The notes under the pieces were generated by a model. The model was not told where the DNA came from, searched no databases, and saw only the letters and a program-made list of their open reading frames with translations. DNA of 64,000 bases from Diploscapter coronatus. Lineage: Eukaryota > Nematoda > Chromadorea > Rhabditida > Rhabditidae. Of the stretch, positions 15,001 to 30,000 are shown in pieces. Each line of letters begins with the position of its first letter. The stretch's first letter is position 1. The translations under genes were made by a program, and so were the position numbers. Location: assembly GCA_964036155.1 (NCBI GenBank), contig OZ038423.1, positions 16,197,249-16,261,248 of the forward strand, written 5' to 3'.

Positions 15001-18000
15001 GTGAGATCAAAACAAAAGAAAAAAACTGATTGGATATTTAGCCGCCACTCAAAACCCAACAACGGCTTCGACCTCACAAACCCAAGGGTCCTCTTCGACC
15101 TTGCCACAGACATCAACTATCGGAAGCAGTCAGAGTGAGATTGAAACAAAAGAAAAAACTGATTAAATGAACATTTAGCCGCCACTCAAAATCCAACAAC
15201 GGCTTCGACCTCGCAAACCCAAGGGTCCTCTTCGACCTCACAAACCCAAGGGTCCTCTTCGACCTTGCCACAGACATCAACTATCGGAAGCAGTCAGAGT
15301 GAGATCAAAACAAAAGAAAAAAACTGATTGGATATTTAGCCGCCACTCAAAACCCAACAACGGCTTCGACCTCACAAACCCAAGGGTCCTCTTCGACCTT
15401 GCCACAGACATCAACTATCGGAAGCAGTCAGAGTGAGATTGAAACAAAAGAAAAAACTGATTAAATGAACATTTAGCCGCCACTCAAAATCCAACAACGG
15501 CTTCGACCTCGCAAACCCAAGGGTCCTCTTCGACCTTGCCACAGACATCAACTATCGGAAGCAGTCAGAGTGAGATCAAAACAAAAGAAAAAAACTGATT
15601 GGATATTTAGCCGCCACTCAAAATCCAACAACGGCTTCGACCTCGCAAACCCAAGGGTCCTCTTCGACCTCGCAAACCCAAGGGTCCTCTTCGACCTTGC
15701 CACAGACATCAACTATCGGAAGCAGTCAGAGTGAGATCAAAACAAAAGAAAAAAACTGATTGGATATTTAGCCGCCACTCAAAATCCAACAACGGCTTCG
15801 ACCTCGCAAACCCAAGGGTCCTCTTCGACCTTGCCACAGACATCAACTATCGGAAGCAGTCAGAGTGAGATCAAAACAAAAGAAAAAAACTGATTGGATA
15901 TTTAGCCGCCACTCAAAATCCAACAACGGCTTCGACCTCGCAAACCCAAGGGTCCTCTTCGACCTCACAAACCCAAGGGTCCTCTTCGACCTTGCCACAG
16001 ACATCAACTATCGGAAGCAGTCAGAGTGAGATCAAAACAAAAGAAAAAAACTGATTGGATATTTAGCCGCCACTCAAAATCCAACAACGGCTTCGACCTC
16101 GCAAACCCAAGGGTCCTCTTCGACCTTGCCACAGACATCAACTATCGGAAGCAGTCAGAGTGAGATCAAAACAAAAGAAAAAAACTGATTGGATATTTAG
16201 CCGCCACTCAAAATCCAACAACGGCTTCGACCTCGCAAACCCAAGGGTCCTCTTCGACCTCACAAACCCAAGGGTCCTCTTCGACCTTGCCACAGACATC
16301 AACTATCGGAAGCAGTCAGAGTGAGATCAAAACAAAAGAAAAAAACTGATTGGATATTTAGCCGCCACTCAAAACCCAACAACGGCTTCGACCTCACAAA
16401 CCCAAGGGTCCTCTTCGACCTTGCCACAGACATCAACTATCGGAAGCAGTCAGAGTGAGATTGAAACAAAAGAAAAAACTGATTAAATGAACATTTAGCC
16501 GCCACTCAAAATCCAACAACGGCTTCGACCTCGCAAACCCAAGGGTCCTCTTCGACCTTGCCACAGACATCAACTATCGGAAGCAGTCAGAGTGAGATCA
16601 AAACAAAAGAAAAAAACTGATTGGATATTTAGCCGCCACTCAAAATCCAACAACGGCTTCGACCTCGCAAACCCAAGGGTCCTCTTCGACCTCACAAACC
16701 CAAGGGTCCTCTTCGACCTTGCCACAGACATCAACTATCGGAAGCAGTCAGAGTGAGATTGAAACAAAAGAAAAAACTGATTAAATGAACATTTAGCCGC
16801 CACTCAAAATCCAACAACGGCTTCGACCTCGCAAACCCAAGGGTCCTCTTCGACCTCACAAACCCAAGGGTCCTCTTCGACCTTGCCACAGACATCAACT
16901 ATCGGAAGCAGTCAGAGTGAGATCAAAACAAAAGAAAAAAACTGATTGGATATTTAGCCGCCACTCAAAACCCAACAACGGCTTCGACCTCACAAACCCA
17001 AGGGTCCTCTTCGACCTTGCCACAGACATCAACTATCGGAAGCAGTCAGAGTGAGATTGAAACAAAAGAAAAAACTGATTAAATGAACATTTAGCCGCCA
17101 CTCAAAATCCAACAACGGCTTCGACCTCGCAAACCCAAGGGTCCTCTTCGACCTCACAAACCCAAGGGTCCTCTTCGACCTTGCCACAGACATCAACTAT
17201 CGGAAGCAGTCAGAGTGAGATCAAAACAAAAGAAAAAAACTGATTGGATATTTAGCCGCCACTCAAAACCCAACAACGGCTTCGACCTCACAAACCCAAG
17301 GGTCCTCTTCGACCTTGCCACAGACATCAACTATCGGAAGCAGTCAGAGTGAGATTGAAACAAAAGAAAAAACTGATTAAATGAACATTTAGCCGCCACT
17401 CAAAATCCAACAACGGCTTCGACCTCGCAAACCCAAGGGTCCTCTTCGACCTTGCCACAGACATCAACTATCGGAAGCAGTCAGAGTGAGATCAAAACAA
17501 AAGAAAAAAACTGATTGGATATTTAGCCGCCACTCAAAATCCAACAACGGCTTCGACCTCGCAAACCCAAGGGTCCTCTTCGACCTCACAAACCCAAGGG
17601 TCCTCTTCGACCTTGCCACAGACATCAACTATCGGAAGCAGTCAGAGTGAGATCAAAACAAAAGAAAAAAACTGATTGGATATTTAGCCGCCACTCAAAA
17701 TCCAACAACGGCTTCGACCTCGCAAACCCAAGGGTCCTCTTCGACCTTGCCACAGACATCAACTATCGGAAGCAGTCAGAGTGAGATCAAAACAAAAGAA
17801 AAAAACTGATTGGATATTTAGCCGCCACTCAAAATCCAACAACGGCTTCGACCTCGCAAACCCAAGGGTCCTCTTCGACCTCACAAACCCAAGGGTCCTC
17901 TTCGACCTTGCCACAGACATCAACTATCGGAAGCAGTCAGAGTGAGATCAAAACAAAAGAAAAAAACTGATTGGATATTTAGCCGCCACTCAAAACCCAA

Positions 18001-21000
18001 CAACGGCTTCGACCTCACAAACCCAAGGGTCCTCTTCGACCTTGCCACAGACATCAACTATCGGAAGCAGTCAGAGTGAGATTGAAACAAAAGAAAAAAC
18101 TGATTAAATGAACATTTAGCCGCCACTCAAAATCCAACAACGGCTTCGACCTCGCAAACCCAAGGGTCCTCTTCGACCTTGCCACAGACATCAACTATCG
18201 GAAGCAGTCAGAGTGAGATCAAAACAAAAGAAAAAAACTGATTGGATATTTAGCCGCCACTCAAAATCCAACAACGGCTTCGACCTCGCAAACCCAAGGG
18301 TCCTCTTCGACCTTGCCACAGACATCAACTATCGGAAGCAGTCAGAGTGAGATCAAAACAAAAGAAAAAAACTGATTGGATATTTAGCCGCCACTCAAAA
18401 TCCAACAACGGCTTCGACCTCGCAAACCCAAGGGTCCTCTTCGACCTCACAAACCCAAGGGTCCTCTTCGACCTTGCCACAGACATCAACTATCGGAAGC
18501 AGTCAGAGTGAGATCAAAACAAAAGAAAAAAACTGATTGGATATTTAGCCGCCACTCAAAACCCAACAACGGCTTCGACCTCACAAACCCAAGGGTCCTC
18601 TTCGACCTTGCCACAGACATCAACTATCGGAAGCAGTCAGAGTGAGATTGAAACAAAAGAAAAAACTGATTAAATGAACATTTAGCCGCCACTCAAAATC
18701 CAACAACGGCTTCGACCTCGCAAACCCAAGGGTCCTCTTCGACCTCACAAACCCAAGGGTCCTCTTCGACCTTGCCACAGACATCAACTATCGGAAGCAG
18801 TCAGAGTGAGATCAAAACAAAAGAAAAAAACTGATTGGATATTTAGCCGCCACTCAAAACCCAACAACGGCTTCGACCTCACAAACCCAAGGGTCCTCTT
18901 CGACCTTGCCACAGACATCAACTATCGGAAGCAGTCAGAGTGAGATTGAAACAAAAGAAAAAACTGATTAAATGAACATTTAGCCGCCACTCAAAATCCA
19001 ACAACGGCTTCGACCTCGCAAACCCAAGGGTCCTCTTCGACCTTGCCACAGACATCAACTATCGGAAGCAGTCAGAGTGAGATCAAAACAAAAGAAAAAA
19101 ACTGATTGGATATTTAGCCGCCACTCAAAATCCAACAACGGCTTCGACCTCGCAAACCCAAGGGTCCTCTTCGACCTCGCAAACCCAAGGGTCCTCTTCG
19201 ACCTTGCCACAGACATCAACTATCGGAAGCAGTCAGAGTGAGATCAAAACAAAAGAAAAAAACTGATTGGATATTTAGCCGCCACTCAAAATCCAACAAC
19301 GGCTTCGACCTCGCAAACCCAAGGGTCCTCTTCGACCTTGCCACAGACATCAACTATCGGAAGCAGTCAGAGTGAGATCAAAACAAAAGAAAAAAACTGA
19401 TTGGATATTTAGCCGCCACTCAAAATCCAACAACGGCTTCGACCTCGCAAACCCAAGGGTCCTCTTCGACCTCACAAACCCAAGGGTCCTCTTCGACCTT
19501 GCCACAGACATCAACTATCGGAAGCAGTCAGAGTGAGATCAAAACAAAAGAAAAAAACTGATTGGATATTTAGCCGCCACTCAAAATCCAACAACGGCTT
19601 CGACCTCGCAAACCCAAGGGTCCTCTTCGACCTTGCCACAGACATCAACTATCGGAAGCAGTCAGAGTGAGATCAAAACAAAAGAAAAAAACTGATTGGA
19701 TATTTAGCCGCCACTCAAAATCCAACAACGGCTTCGACCTCGCAAACCCAAGGGTCCTCTTCGACCTCACAAACCCAAGGGTCCTCTTCGACCTTGCCAC
19801 AGACATCAACTATCGGAAGCAGTCAGAGTGAGATCAAAACAAAAGAAAAAAACTGATTGGATATTTAGCCGCCACTCAAAACCCAACAACGGCTTCGACC
19901 TCACAAACCCAAGGGTCCTCTTCGACCTTGCCACAGACATCAACTATCGGAAGCAGTCAGAGTGAGATTGAAACAAAAGAAAAAACTGATTAAATGAACA
20001 TTTAGCCGCCACTCAAAATCCAACAACGGCTTCGACCTCGCAAACCCAAGGGTCCTCTTCGACCTTGCCACAGACATCAACTATCGGAAGCAGTCAGAGT
20101 GAGATCAAAACAAAAGAAAAAAACTGATTGGATATTTAGCCGCCACTCAAAATCCAACAACGGCTTCGACCTCGCAAACCCAAGGGTCCTCTTCGACCTC
20201 ACAAACCCAAGGGTCCTCTTCGACCTTGCCACAGACATCAACTATCGGAAGCAGTCAGAGTGAGATTGAAACAAAAGAAAAAACTGATTAAATGAACATT
20301 TAGCCGCCACTCAAAATCCAACAACGGCTTCGACCTCGCAAACCCAAGGGTCCTCTTCGACCTCACAAACCCAAGGGTCCTCTTCGACCTTGCCACAGAC
20401 ATCAACTATCGGAAGCAGTCAGAGTGAGATCAAAACAAAAGAAAAAAACTGATTGGATATTTAGCCGCCACTCAAAACCCAACAACGGCTTCGACCTCAC
20501 AAACCCAAGGGTCCTCTTCGACCTTGCCACAGACATCAACTATCGGAAGCAGTCAGAGTGAGATTGAAACAAAAGAAAAAACTGATTAAATGAACATTTA
20601 GCCGCCACTCAAAATCCAACAACGGCTTCGACCTCGCAAACCCAAGGGTCCTCTTCGACCTTGCCACAGACATCAACTATCGGAAGCAGTCAGAGTGAGA
20701 TCAAAACAAAAGAAAAAAACTGATTGGATATTTAGCCGCCACTCAAAATCCAACAACGGCTTCGACCTCGCAAACCCAAGGGTCCTCTTCGACCTCACAA
20801 ACCCAAGGGTCCTCTTCGACCTTGCCACAGACATCAACTATCGGAAGCAGTCAGAGTGAGATCAAAACAAAAGAAAAAAACTGATTGGATATTTAGCCGC
20901 CACTCAAAACCCAACAACGGCTTCGACCTCGCAAACCCAAGGGTCCTCTTCGACCTCACAAACCCAAGGGTCCTCTTCGACCTCACAAACCCAAGGGTCC

Positions 21001-24000
21001 TCTTCGACCTTACCACAGACGTCCGTTACAGGAAGCAGTCAGAGTGAGATCAAAACAAAAGAAAAAAACTGATTGGATATTTAGCCGCCACTCAAAATCC
21101 AACAACGGCTTCGACCTCGCAAACCCAAGGGTCCTCTTCGACCTCACAAACCCAAGGGTCCTCTTCGACCTTACCACAGACATCAACTATCGGAAGCAGT
21201 CAGAGTGAGATCAAAACAAAAGAAAAAAACTGATTGGATATTTAGCCGCCACTCAAAACCCAACAACGGCTTCGACCTCACAAACCCAAGGGTCCTCTTC
21301 GACCTTACCACAGACGTCCGTTACAGGAAGCAGTCAGAGTGAGATCAAAACAAAAGAAAAAAAACTGATTGGATATTTAGCCGCCACTCAAAACCCAACA
21401 ACGGCTTCGACCTCGCAAACCCAAGGGTCCTCTTCGACCTTACCACAGACGTCCGTTACAGGAAGCAGTCAGAGTGAGATCAAAACAAAAGAAAAAAACT
21501 GATTGGATATTTAGCCGCCACTCAAAATCCAACAACGGCTTCGACCTCGCAAACCCAAGGGTCCTCTTCGACCTCACAAACCCAAGGGTCCTCTTCGACC
21601 TTACCACAGACGTCCGTTACAGGAAGCAGTCAGAGTGAGATCAAAACAAAAGAAAAAAACTGATTGGATATTTAGCCGCCACTCAAAATCCAACAACGGC
21701 TTCGACCTCGCAAACCCAAGGGTCCTCTTCGACCTCACAAACCCAAGGGTCCTCTTCGACCTCGCAAACCCAAGGGTCCTCTTCGACCTTACCACAGACG
21801 TCCGTTACAGGAAGCAGTCAGAGTGAGATCAAAACAAAAGAAAAAAAACTGATTGGATATTTAGCCGCCACTCAAAACCCAACAACGGCTTCGACCTCGC
21901 AAACCCAAGGGTCCTCTTCGACCTTACCACAGACGTCCGTTACAGGAAGCAGTCAGAGTGAGATCAAAACAAAAGAAAAAAACTGATTGGATATTTAGCC
22001 GCCACTCAAAACCCAACAACGGCTTCGACCTCACAAACCCAAGGGTCCTCTTCGACCTTGCCACAGACATCAACTATCGGAAGCAGTCAGAGTGAGATCA
22101 AAACAAAAGAAAAAACTGATTAAATGAACATTTAGCCGCCACTCAAAATCCAACAACGGCTTCGACCTCGCAAACCCAAGGGTCCTCTTCGACCTTGCCA
22201 CAGACATCAACTATCGGAAGCAGTCAGAGTGAGATCAAAACAAAAGAAAAAACTGATTAAATGAACATTTAGCCGCCACTCAAAATCCAACAACGGCTTC
22301 GACCTCGCAAACCCAAGGGTCCTCTTCGACCTCACAAACCCAAGGGTCCTCTTCGACCTTACCACAGACGTCCGTTACAGGAAGCAGTCAGAGTGAGATT
22401 GAAACAAAAGAAAAAACTGATTAAATGAACATTTAGCCGCCACTCAAAATCCAACAACGGCTTCGACCTCGCAAACCCAAGGGTCCTCTTCGACCTCGCA
22501 AACCCAAGGGTCCTCTTCGACCTTGCCACAGACATCAACTATCGGAAGCAGTCAGAGTGAGATCAAAACAAAAGAAAAAAACTGATTGGATATTTAGCCG
22601 CCACTCAAAACCCAACAACGGCTTCGACCTCGCAAACCCAAGGGTCCTCTTCGACCTCACAAACCCAAGGGTCCTCTTCGACCTCACAAACCCAAGGGTC
22701 CTCTTCGACCTTACCACAGACGTCCGTTACAGGAAGCAGTCAGAGTGAGATCAAAACAAAAGAAAAAAACTGATTGGATATTTAGCCGCCACTCAAAATC
22801 CAACAACGGCTTCGACCTCGCAAACCCAAGGGTCCTCTTCGACCTCACAAACCCAAGGGTCCTCTTCGACCTTACCACAGACGTCCGTTACAGGAAGCAG
22901 TCAGAGTGAGATCAAAACAAAAGAAAAAAACTGATTGGATATTTAGCCGCCACTCAAAATCCAACAACGGCTTCGACCTCGCAAACCCAAGGGTCCTCTT
23001 CGACCTCACAAACCCAAGGGTCCTCTTCGACCTCGCAAACCCAAGGGTCCTCTTCGACCTTACCACAGACGTCCGTTACAGGAAGCAGTCAGAGTGAGAT
23101 CAAAACAAAAGAAAAAAAACTGATTGGATATTTAGCCGCCACTCAAAACCCAACAACGGCTTCGACCTCGCAAACCCAAGGGTCCTCTTCGACCTTACCA
23201 CAGACGTCCGTTACAGGAAGCAGTCAGAGTGAGATCAAAACAAAAGAAAAAAACTGATTGGATATTTAGCCGCCACTCAAAACCCAACAACGGCTTCGAC
23301 CTCACAAACCCAAGGGTCCTCTTCGACCTTGCCACAGACATCAACTATCGGAAGCAGTCAGAGTGAGATCAAAACAAAAGAAAAAACTGATTAAATGAAC
23401 ATTTAGCCGCCACTCAAAATCCAACAACGGCTTCGACCTCGCAAACCCAAGGGTCCTCTTCGACCTTGCCACAGACATCAACTATCGGAAGCAGTCAGAG
23501 TGAGATCAAAACAAAAGAAAAAACTGATTAAATGAACATTTAGCCGCCACTCAAAATCCAACAACGGCTTCGACCTCGCAAACCCAAGGGTCCTCTTCGA
23601 CCTCACAAACCCAAGGGTCCTCTTCGACCTTACCACAGACGTCCGTTACAGGAAGCAGTCAGAGTGAGATTGAAACAAAAGAAAAAACTGATTAAATGAA
23701 CATTTAGCCGCCACTCAAAATCCAACAACGGCTTCGACCTCGCAAACCCAAGGGTCCTCTTCGACCTCGCAAACCCAAGGGTCCTCTTCGACCTTGCCAC
23801 AGACATCAACTATCGGAAGCAGTCAGAGTGAGATCAAAACAAAAGAAAAAAACTGATTGGATATTTAGCCGCCACTCAAAATCCAACAACGGCTTCGACC
23901 TCGCAAACCCAAGGGTCCTCTTCGACCTCACAAACCCAAGGGTCCTCTTCGACCTTACCACAGACATCAACTATCGGAAGCAGTCAGAGTGAGATCAAAA

Positions 24001-27000
24001 CAAAAGAAAAAAACTGATTGGATATTTAGCCGCCACTCAAAACCCAACAACGGCTTCGACCTCGCAAACCCAAGGGTCCTCTTCGACCTCACAAACCCAA
24101 GGGTCCTCTTCGACCTCACAAACCCAAGGGTCCTCTTCGACCTTACCACAGACGTCCGTTACAGGAAGCAGTCAGAGTGAGATCAAAACAAAAGAAAAAA
24201 ACTGATTGGATATTTAGCCGCCACTCAAAATCCAACAACGGCTTCGACCTCGCAAACCCAAGGGTCCTCTTCGACCTCACAAACCCAAGGGTCCTCTTCG
24301 ACCTTACCACAGACATCAACTATCGGAAGCAGTCAGAGTGAGATCAAAACAAAAGAAAAAAACTGATTGGATATTTAGCCGCCACTCAAAATCCAACAAC
24401 GGCTTCGACCTCGCAAACCCAAGGGTCCTCTTCGACCTCACAAACCCAAGGGTCCTCTTCGACCTTACCACAGACATCAACTATCGGAAGCAGTCAGAGT
24501 GAGATCAAAACAAAAGAAAAAAACTGATTGGATATTTAGCCGCCACTCAAAATCCAACAACGGCTTCGACCTCGCAAACCCAAGGGTCCTCTTCGACCTC
24601 ACAAACCCAAGGGTCCTCTTCGACCTTGCCACAGACATCAACTATCGGAAGCAGTCAGAGTGAGATTGAAACAAAAGAAAAAACTGATTAAATGAACATT
24701 TAGCCGCCACTCAAAATCCAACAACGGCTTCGACCTCGCAAACCCAAGGGTCCTCTTCGACCTTGCCACAGACGTCCGTTACAGGAAGCAGTCAGAGTGA
24801 GATCAAAACAAAAGAAAAAAACTGATTGGATATTTAGCCGCCACTCAAAACCCAACAACGGCTTCGACCTCGCAAACCCAAGGGTCCTCTTCGACCTTGC
24901 CACAGACATCAACTATCGGAAGCAGTCAGAGTGAGATTGAAACAAAAGAAAAAACTGATTAAATGAACATTTAGCCGCCACTCAAAATCCAACAACGGCT
25001 TCGACCTCGCAAACCCAAGGGTCCTCTTCGACCTCACAAACCCAAGGGTCCTCTTCGACCTTACCACAGACGTCCGTTACAGGAAGCAGTCAGAGTGAGA
25101 TCAAAACAAAAGAAAAAAAACTGATTGGATATTTAGCCGCCACTCAAAACCCAACAACGGCTTCGACCTCACAAACCCAAGGGTCCTCTTCGACCTCGCA
25201 AACCCAAGGGTCCTCTTCGACCTTGCCACAGACATCAACTATCGGAAGCAGTCAGAGTGAGATCAAAACAAAAGAAAAAACTGATTAAATGAACATTTAG
25301 CCGCCACTCAAAATCCAACAACGGCTTCGACCTCGCAAACCCAAGGGTCCTCTTCGACCTCACAAACCCAAGGGTCCTCTTCGACCTTACCACAGACGTC
25401 CGTTACAGGAAGCAGTCAGAGTGAGATCAAAACAAAAGAAAAAAACTGATTGGATATTTAGCCGCCACTCAAAACCCAACAACGGCTTCGACCTCGCAAA
25501 CCCAAGGGTCCTCTTCGACCTTGCCACAGACATCAACTATCGGAAGCAGTCAGAGTGAGATCAAAACAAAAGAAAAAAACTGATTGGATATTTAGCCGCC
25601 ACTCAAAACCCAACAACGGCTTCGACCTCGCAAACCCAAGGGTCCTCTTCGACCTTGCCACAGACATCCGTTACAGGAAGCAGTCAGAGTGAGATCAAAA
25701 CAAAAGAAAAAAACTGATTGGATATTTAGCCGCCACTCAAAACCCAACAACGGCTTCGACCTCGCAAACCCAAGGGTCCTCTTCGACCTTGCCACAGACA
25801 TCAACTATCGGAAGCAGTCAGAGTGAGATTGAAACAAAAGAAAAAACTGATTAAATGAACATTTAGCCGCCACTCAAAATCCAACAACGGCTTCGACCTC
25901 GCAAACCCAAGGGTCCTCTTCGACCTTGCCACAGACATCAACTATCGGAAGCAGTCAGAGTGAGATTGAAACAAAAGAAAAAACTGATTAAATGAACATT
26001 TAGCCGCCACTCAAAATCCAACAACGGCTTCGACCTCGCAAACCCAAGGGTCCTCTTCGACCTTGCCACAGACATCAACTATCGGAAGCAGTCAGAGTGA
26101 GATCAAAACAAAAGAAAAAAACTGATTAAATGAACATTTAGCCGCCACTCAAAATCCAACAACGGCTTCGACCTCGCAAACCCAAGGGTCCTCTTCGACC
26201 TCACAAACCCAAGGGTCCTCTTCGACCTTGCCACAGACATCAACTATCGGAAGCAGTCAGAGTGAGATTGAAACAAAAGAAAAAACTGATTAAATGAACA
26301 TTTAGCCGCCACTCAAAATCCAACAACGGCTTCGACCTCGCAAACCCAAGGGTCCTCTTCGACCTTGCCACAGACATCAACTATCGGAAGCAGTCAGAGT
26401 GAGATCAAAACAAAAGAAAAAAACTGATTAAATGAACATTTAGCCGCCACTCAAAATCCAACAACGGCTTCGACCTCGCAAACCCAAGGGTCCTCTTCGA
26501 CCTCACAAACCCAAGGGTCCTCTTCGACCTTGCCACAGACATCAACTATCGGAAGCAGTCAGAGTGAGATTGAAACAAAAGAAAAAACTGATTAAATGAA
26601 CATTTAGCCGCCACTCAAAATCCAACAACGGCTTCGACCTCGCAAACCCAAGGGTCCTCTTCGACCTTGCCACAGACATCAACTATCGGAAGCAGTCAGA
26701 GTGAGATTGAAACAAAAGAAAAAACTGATTAAATGAACATTTAGCCGCCACTCAAAATCCAACAACGGCTTCGACCTCGCAAACCCAAGGGTCCTCTTCG
26801 ACCTTGCCACAGACATCAACTATCGGAAGCAGTCAGAGTGAGATCAAAACAAAAGAAAAAAACTGATTGGATATTTAGCCGCCACTCAAAACCCAACAAC
26901 GGCTTCGACCTCGCAAACCCAAGGGTCCTCTTCGACCTCACAAACCCAAGGGTCCTCTTCGACCTTACCACAGACGTCCGTTACAGGAAGCAGTCAGAGT

Positions 27001-30000
27001 GAGATCAAAACAAAAGAAAAAAAACTGATTGGATATTTAGCCGCCACTCAAAACCCAACAACGGCTTCGACCTCGCAAACCCAAGGGTCCTCTTCGACCT
27101 TACCACAGACGTCCGTTACAGGAAGCAGTCAGAGTGAGATCAAAACAAAAGAAAAAAACTGATTGGATATTTAGCCGCCACTCAAAACCCAACAACGGCT
27201 TCGACCTCACAAACCCAAGGGTCCTCTTCGACCTTGCCACAGACATCAACTATCGGAAGCAGTCAGAGTGAGATTGAAACAAAAGAAAAAAACTGATTGG
27301 ATATTTAGCCGCCACTCAAAATCCAACAACGGCTTCGACCTCACAAACCCAAGGGTCCTCTTCGACCTTGCCACAGACATCAACTATCGGAAGCAGTCAG
27401 AGTGAGATCAAAACAAAAGAAAAAAACTGATTGGATATTTAGCCGCCACTCAAAACCCAACAACGGCTTCGACCTCGCAAACCCAAGGGTCCTCTTCGAC
27501 CTTACCACAGACGTCCGTTACAGGAAGCAGTCAGAGTGAGATCAAAACAAAAGAAAAAAACTGATTGGATATTTAGCCGCCACTCAAAATCCAACAACGG
27601 CTTCGACCTCGCAAACCCAAGGGTCCTCTTCGACCTCACAAACCCAAGGGTCCTCTTCGACCTCACAAACCCAAGGGTCCTCTTCGACCTTACCACAGAC
27701 GTCCGTTACAGGAAGCAGTCAGAGTGAGATCAAAACAAAAGAAAAAAAACTGATTGGATATTTAGCCGCCACTCAAAACCCAACAACGGCTTCGACCTCG
27801 CAAACCCAAGGGTCCTCTTCGACCTTACCACAGACGTCCGTTACAGGAAGCAGTCAGAGTGAGATCAAAACAAAAGAAAAAAACTGATTGGATATTTAGC
27901 CGCCACTCAAAATCCAACAACGGCTTCGACCTCGCAAACCCAAGGGTCCTCTTCGACCTCACAAACCCAAGGGTCCTCTTCGACCTTACCACAGACGTCC
28001 GTTACAGGAAGCAGTCAGAGTGAGATCAAAACAAAAGAAAAAAACTGATTGGATATTTAGCCGCCACTCAAAATCCAACAACGGCTTCGACCTCGCAAAC
28101 CCAAGGGTCCTCTTCGACCTCACAAACCCAAGGGTCCTCTTCGACCTTACCACAGACGTCCGTTACAGGAAGCAGTCAGAGTGAGATCAAAACAAAAGAA
28201 AAAAACTGATTGGATATTTAGCCGCCACTCAAAATCCAACAACGGCTTCGACCTCGCAAACCCAAGGGTCCTCTTCGACCTCACAAACCCAAGGGTCCTC
28301 TTCGACCTCGCAAACCCAAGGGTCCTCTTCGACCTTACCACAGACGTCCGTTACAGGAAGCAGTCAGAGTGAGATCAAAACAAAAGAAAAAAAACTGATT
28401 GGATATTTAGCCGCCACTCAAAACCCAACAACGGCTTCGACCTCGCAAACCCAAGGGTCCTCTTCGACCTTGCCACAGACATCAACTATCGGAAGCAGTC
28501 AGAGTGAGATCAAAACAAAAGAAAAAAACTGATTGGATATTTAGCCGCCACTCAAAATCCAACAACGGCTTCGACCTCGCAAACCCAAGGGTCCTCTTCG
28601 ACCTCACAAACCCAAGGGTCCTCTTCGACCTCACAAACCCAAGGGTCCTCTTCGACCTTACCACAGACGTCCGTTACAGGAAGCAGTCAGAGTGAGATCA
28701 AAACAAAAGAAAAAAACTGATTGGATATTTAGCCGCCACTCAAAATCCAACAACGGCTTCGACCTCGCAAACCCAAGGGTCCTCTTCGACCTCACAAACC
28801 CAAGGGTCCTCTTCGACCTTGCCACAGACATCAACTATCGGAAGCAGTCAGAGTGAGATTGAAACAAAAGAAAAAACTGATTAAATGAACATTTAGCCGC
28901 CACTCAAAATCCAACAACGGCTTCGACCTCGCAAACCCAAGGGTCCTCTTCGACCTTGCCACAGACATCAACTATCGGAAGCAGTCAGAGTGAGATTGAA
29001 ACAAAAGAAAAAACTGATTAAATGAACATTTAGCCGCCACTCAAAATCCAACAACGGCTTCGACCTCGCAAACCCAAGGGTCCTCTTCGACCTTGCCACA
29101 GACATCAACTATCGGAAGCAGTCAGAGTGAGATCAAAACAAAAGAAAAAAACTGATTGGATATTTAGCCGCCACTCAAAACCCAACAACGGCTTCGACCT
29201 CGCAAACCCAAGGGTCCTCTTCGACCTCACAAACCCAAGGGTCCTCTTCGACCTTACCACAGACGTCCGTTACAGGAAGCAGTCAGAGTGAGATCAAAAC
29301 AAAAGAAAAAAAACTGATTGGATATTTAGCCGCCACTCAAAACCCAACAACGGCTTCGACCTCGCAAACCCAAGGGTCCTCTTCGACCTTACCACAGACG
29401 TCCGTTACAGGAAGCAGTCAGAGTGAGATCAAAACAAAAGAAAAAAACTGATTGGATATTTAGCCGCCACTCAAAACCCAACAACGGCTTCGACCTCACA
29501 AACCCAAGGGTCCTCTTCGACCTTGCCACAGACATCAACTATCGGAAGCAGTCAGAGTGAGATTGAAACAAAAGAAAAAAACTGATTGGATATTTAGCCG
29601 CCACTCAAAATCCAACAACGGCTTCGACCTCACAAACCCAAGGGTCCTCTTCGACCTTGCCACAGACATCAACTATCGGAAGCAGTCAGAGTGAGATCAA
29701 AACAAAAGAAAAAAACTGATTGGATATTTAGCCGCCACTCAAAACCCAACAACGGCTTCGACCTCGCAAACCCAAGGGTCCTCTTCGACCTTGCCACAGA
29801 CATCAACTATCGGAAGCAGTCAGAGTGAGATTGAAACAAAAGAAAAAACTGATTAAATGAACATTTAGCCGCCACTCAAAATCCAACAATGGCTTCGACC
29901 TCGCAAACCCAAGGGTCCTCTTCGACCTTGCCACAGACATCAACTATCGGAAGCAGTCAGAGTGAGATCAAAACAAAAGAAAAAAACTGATTGGATATTT

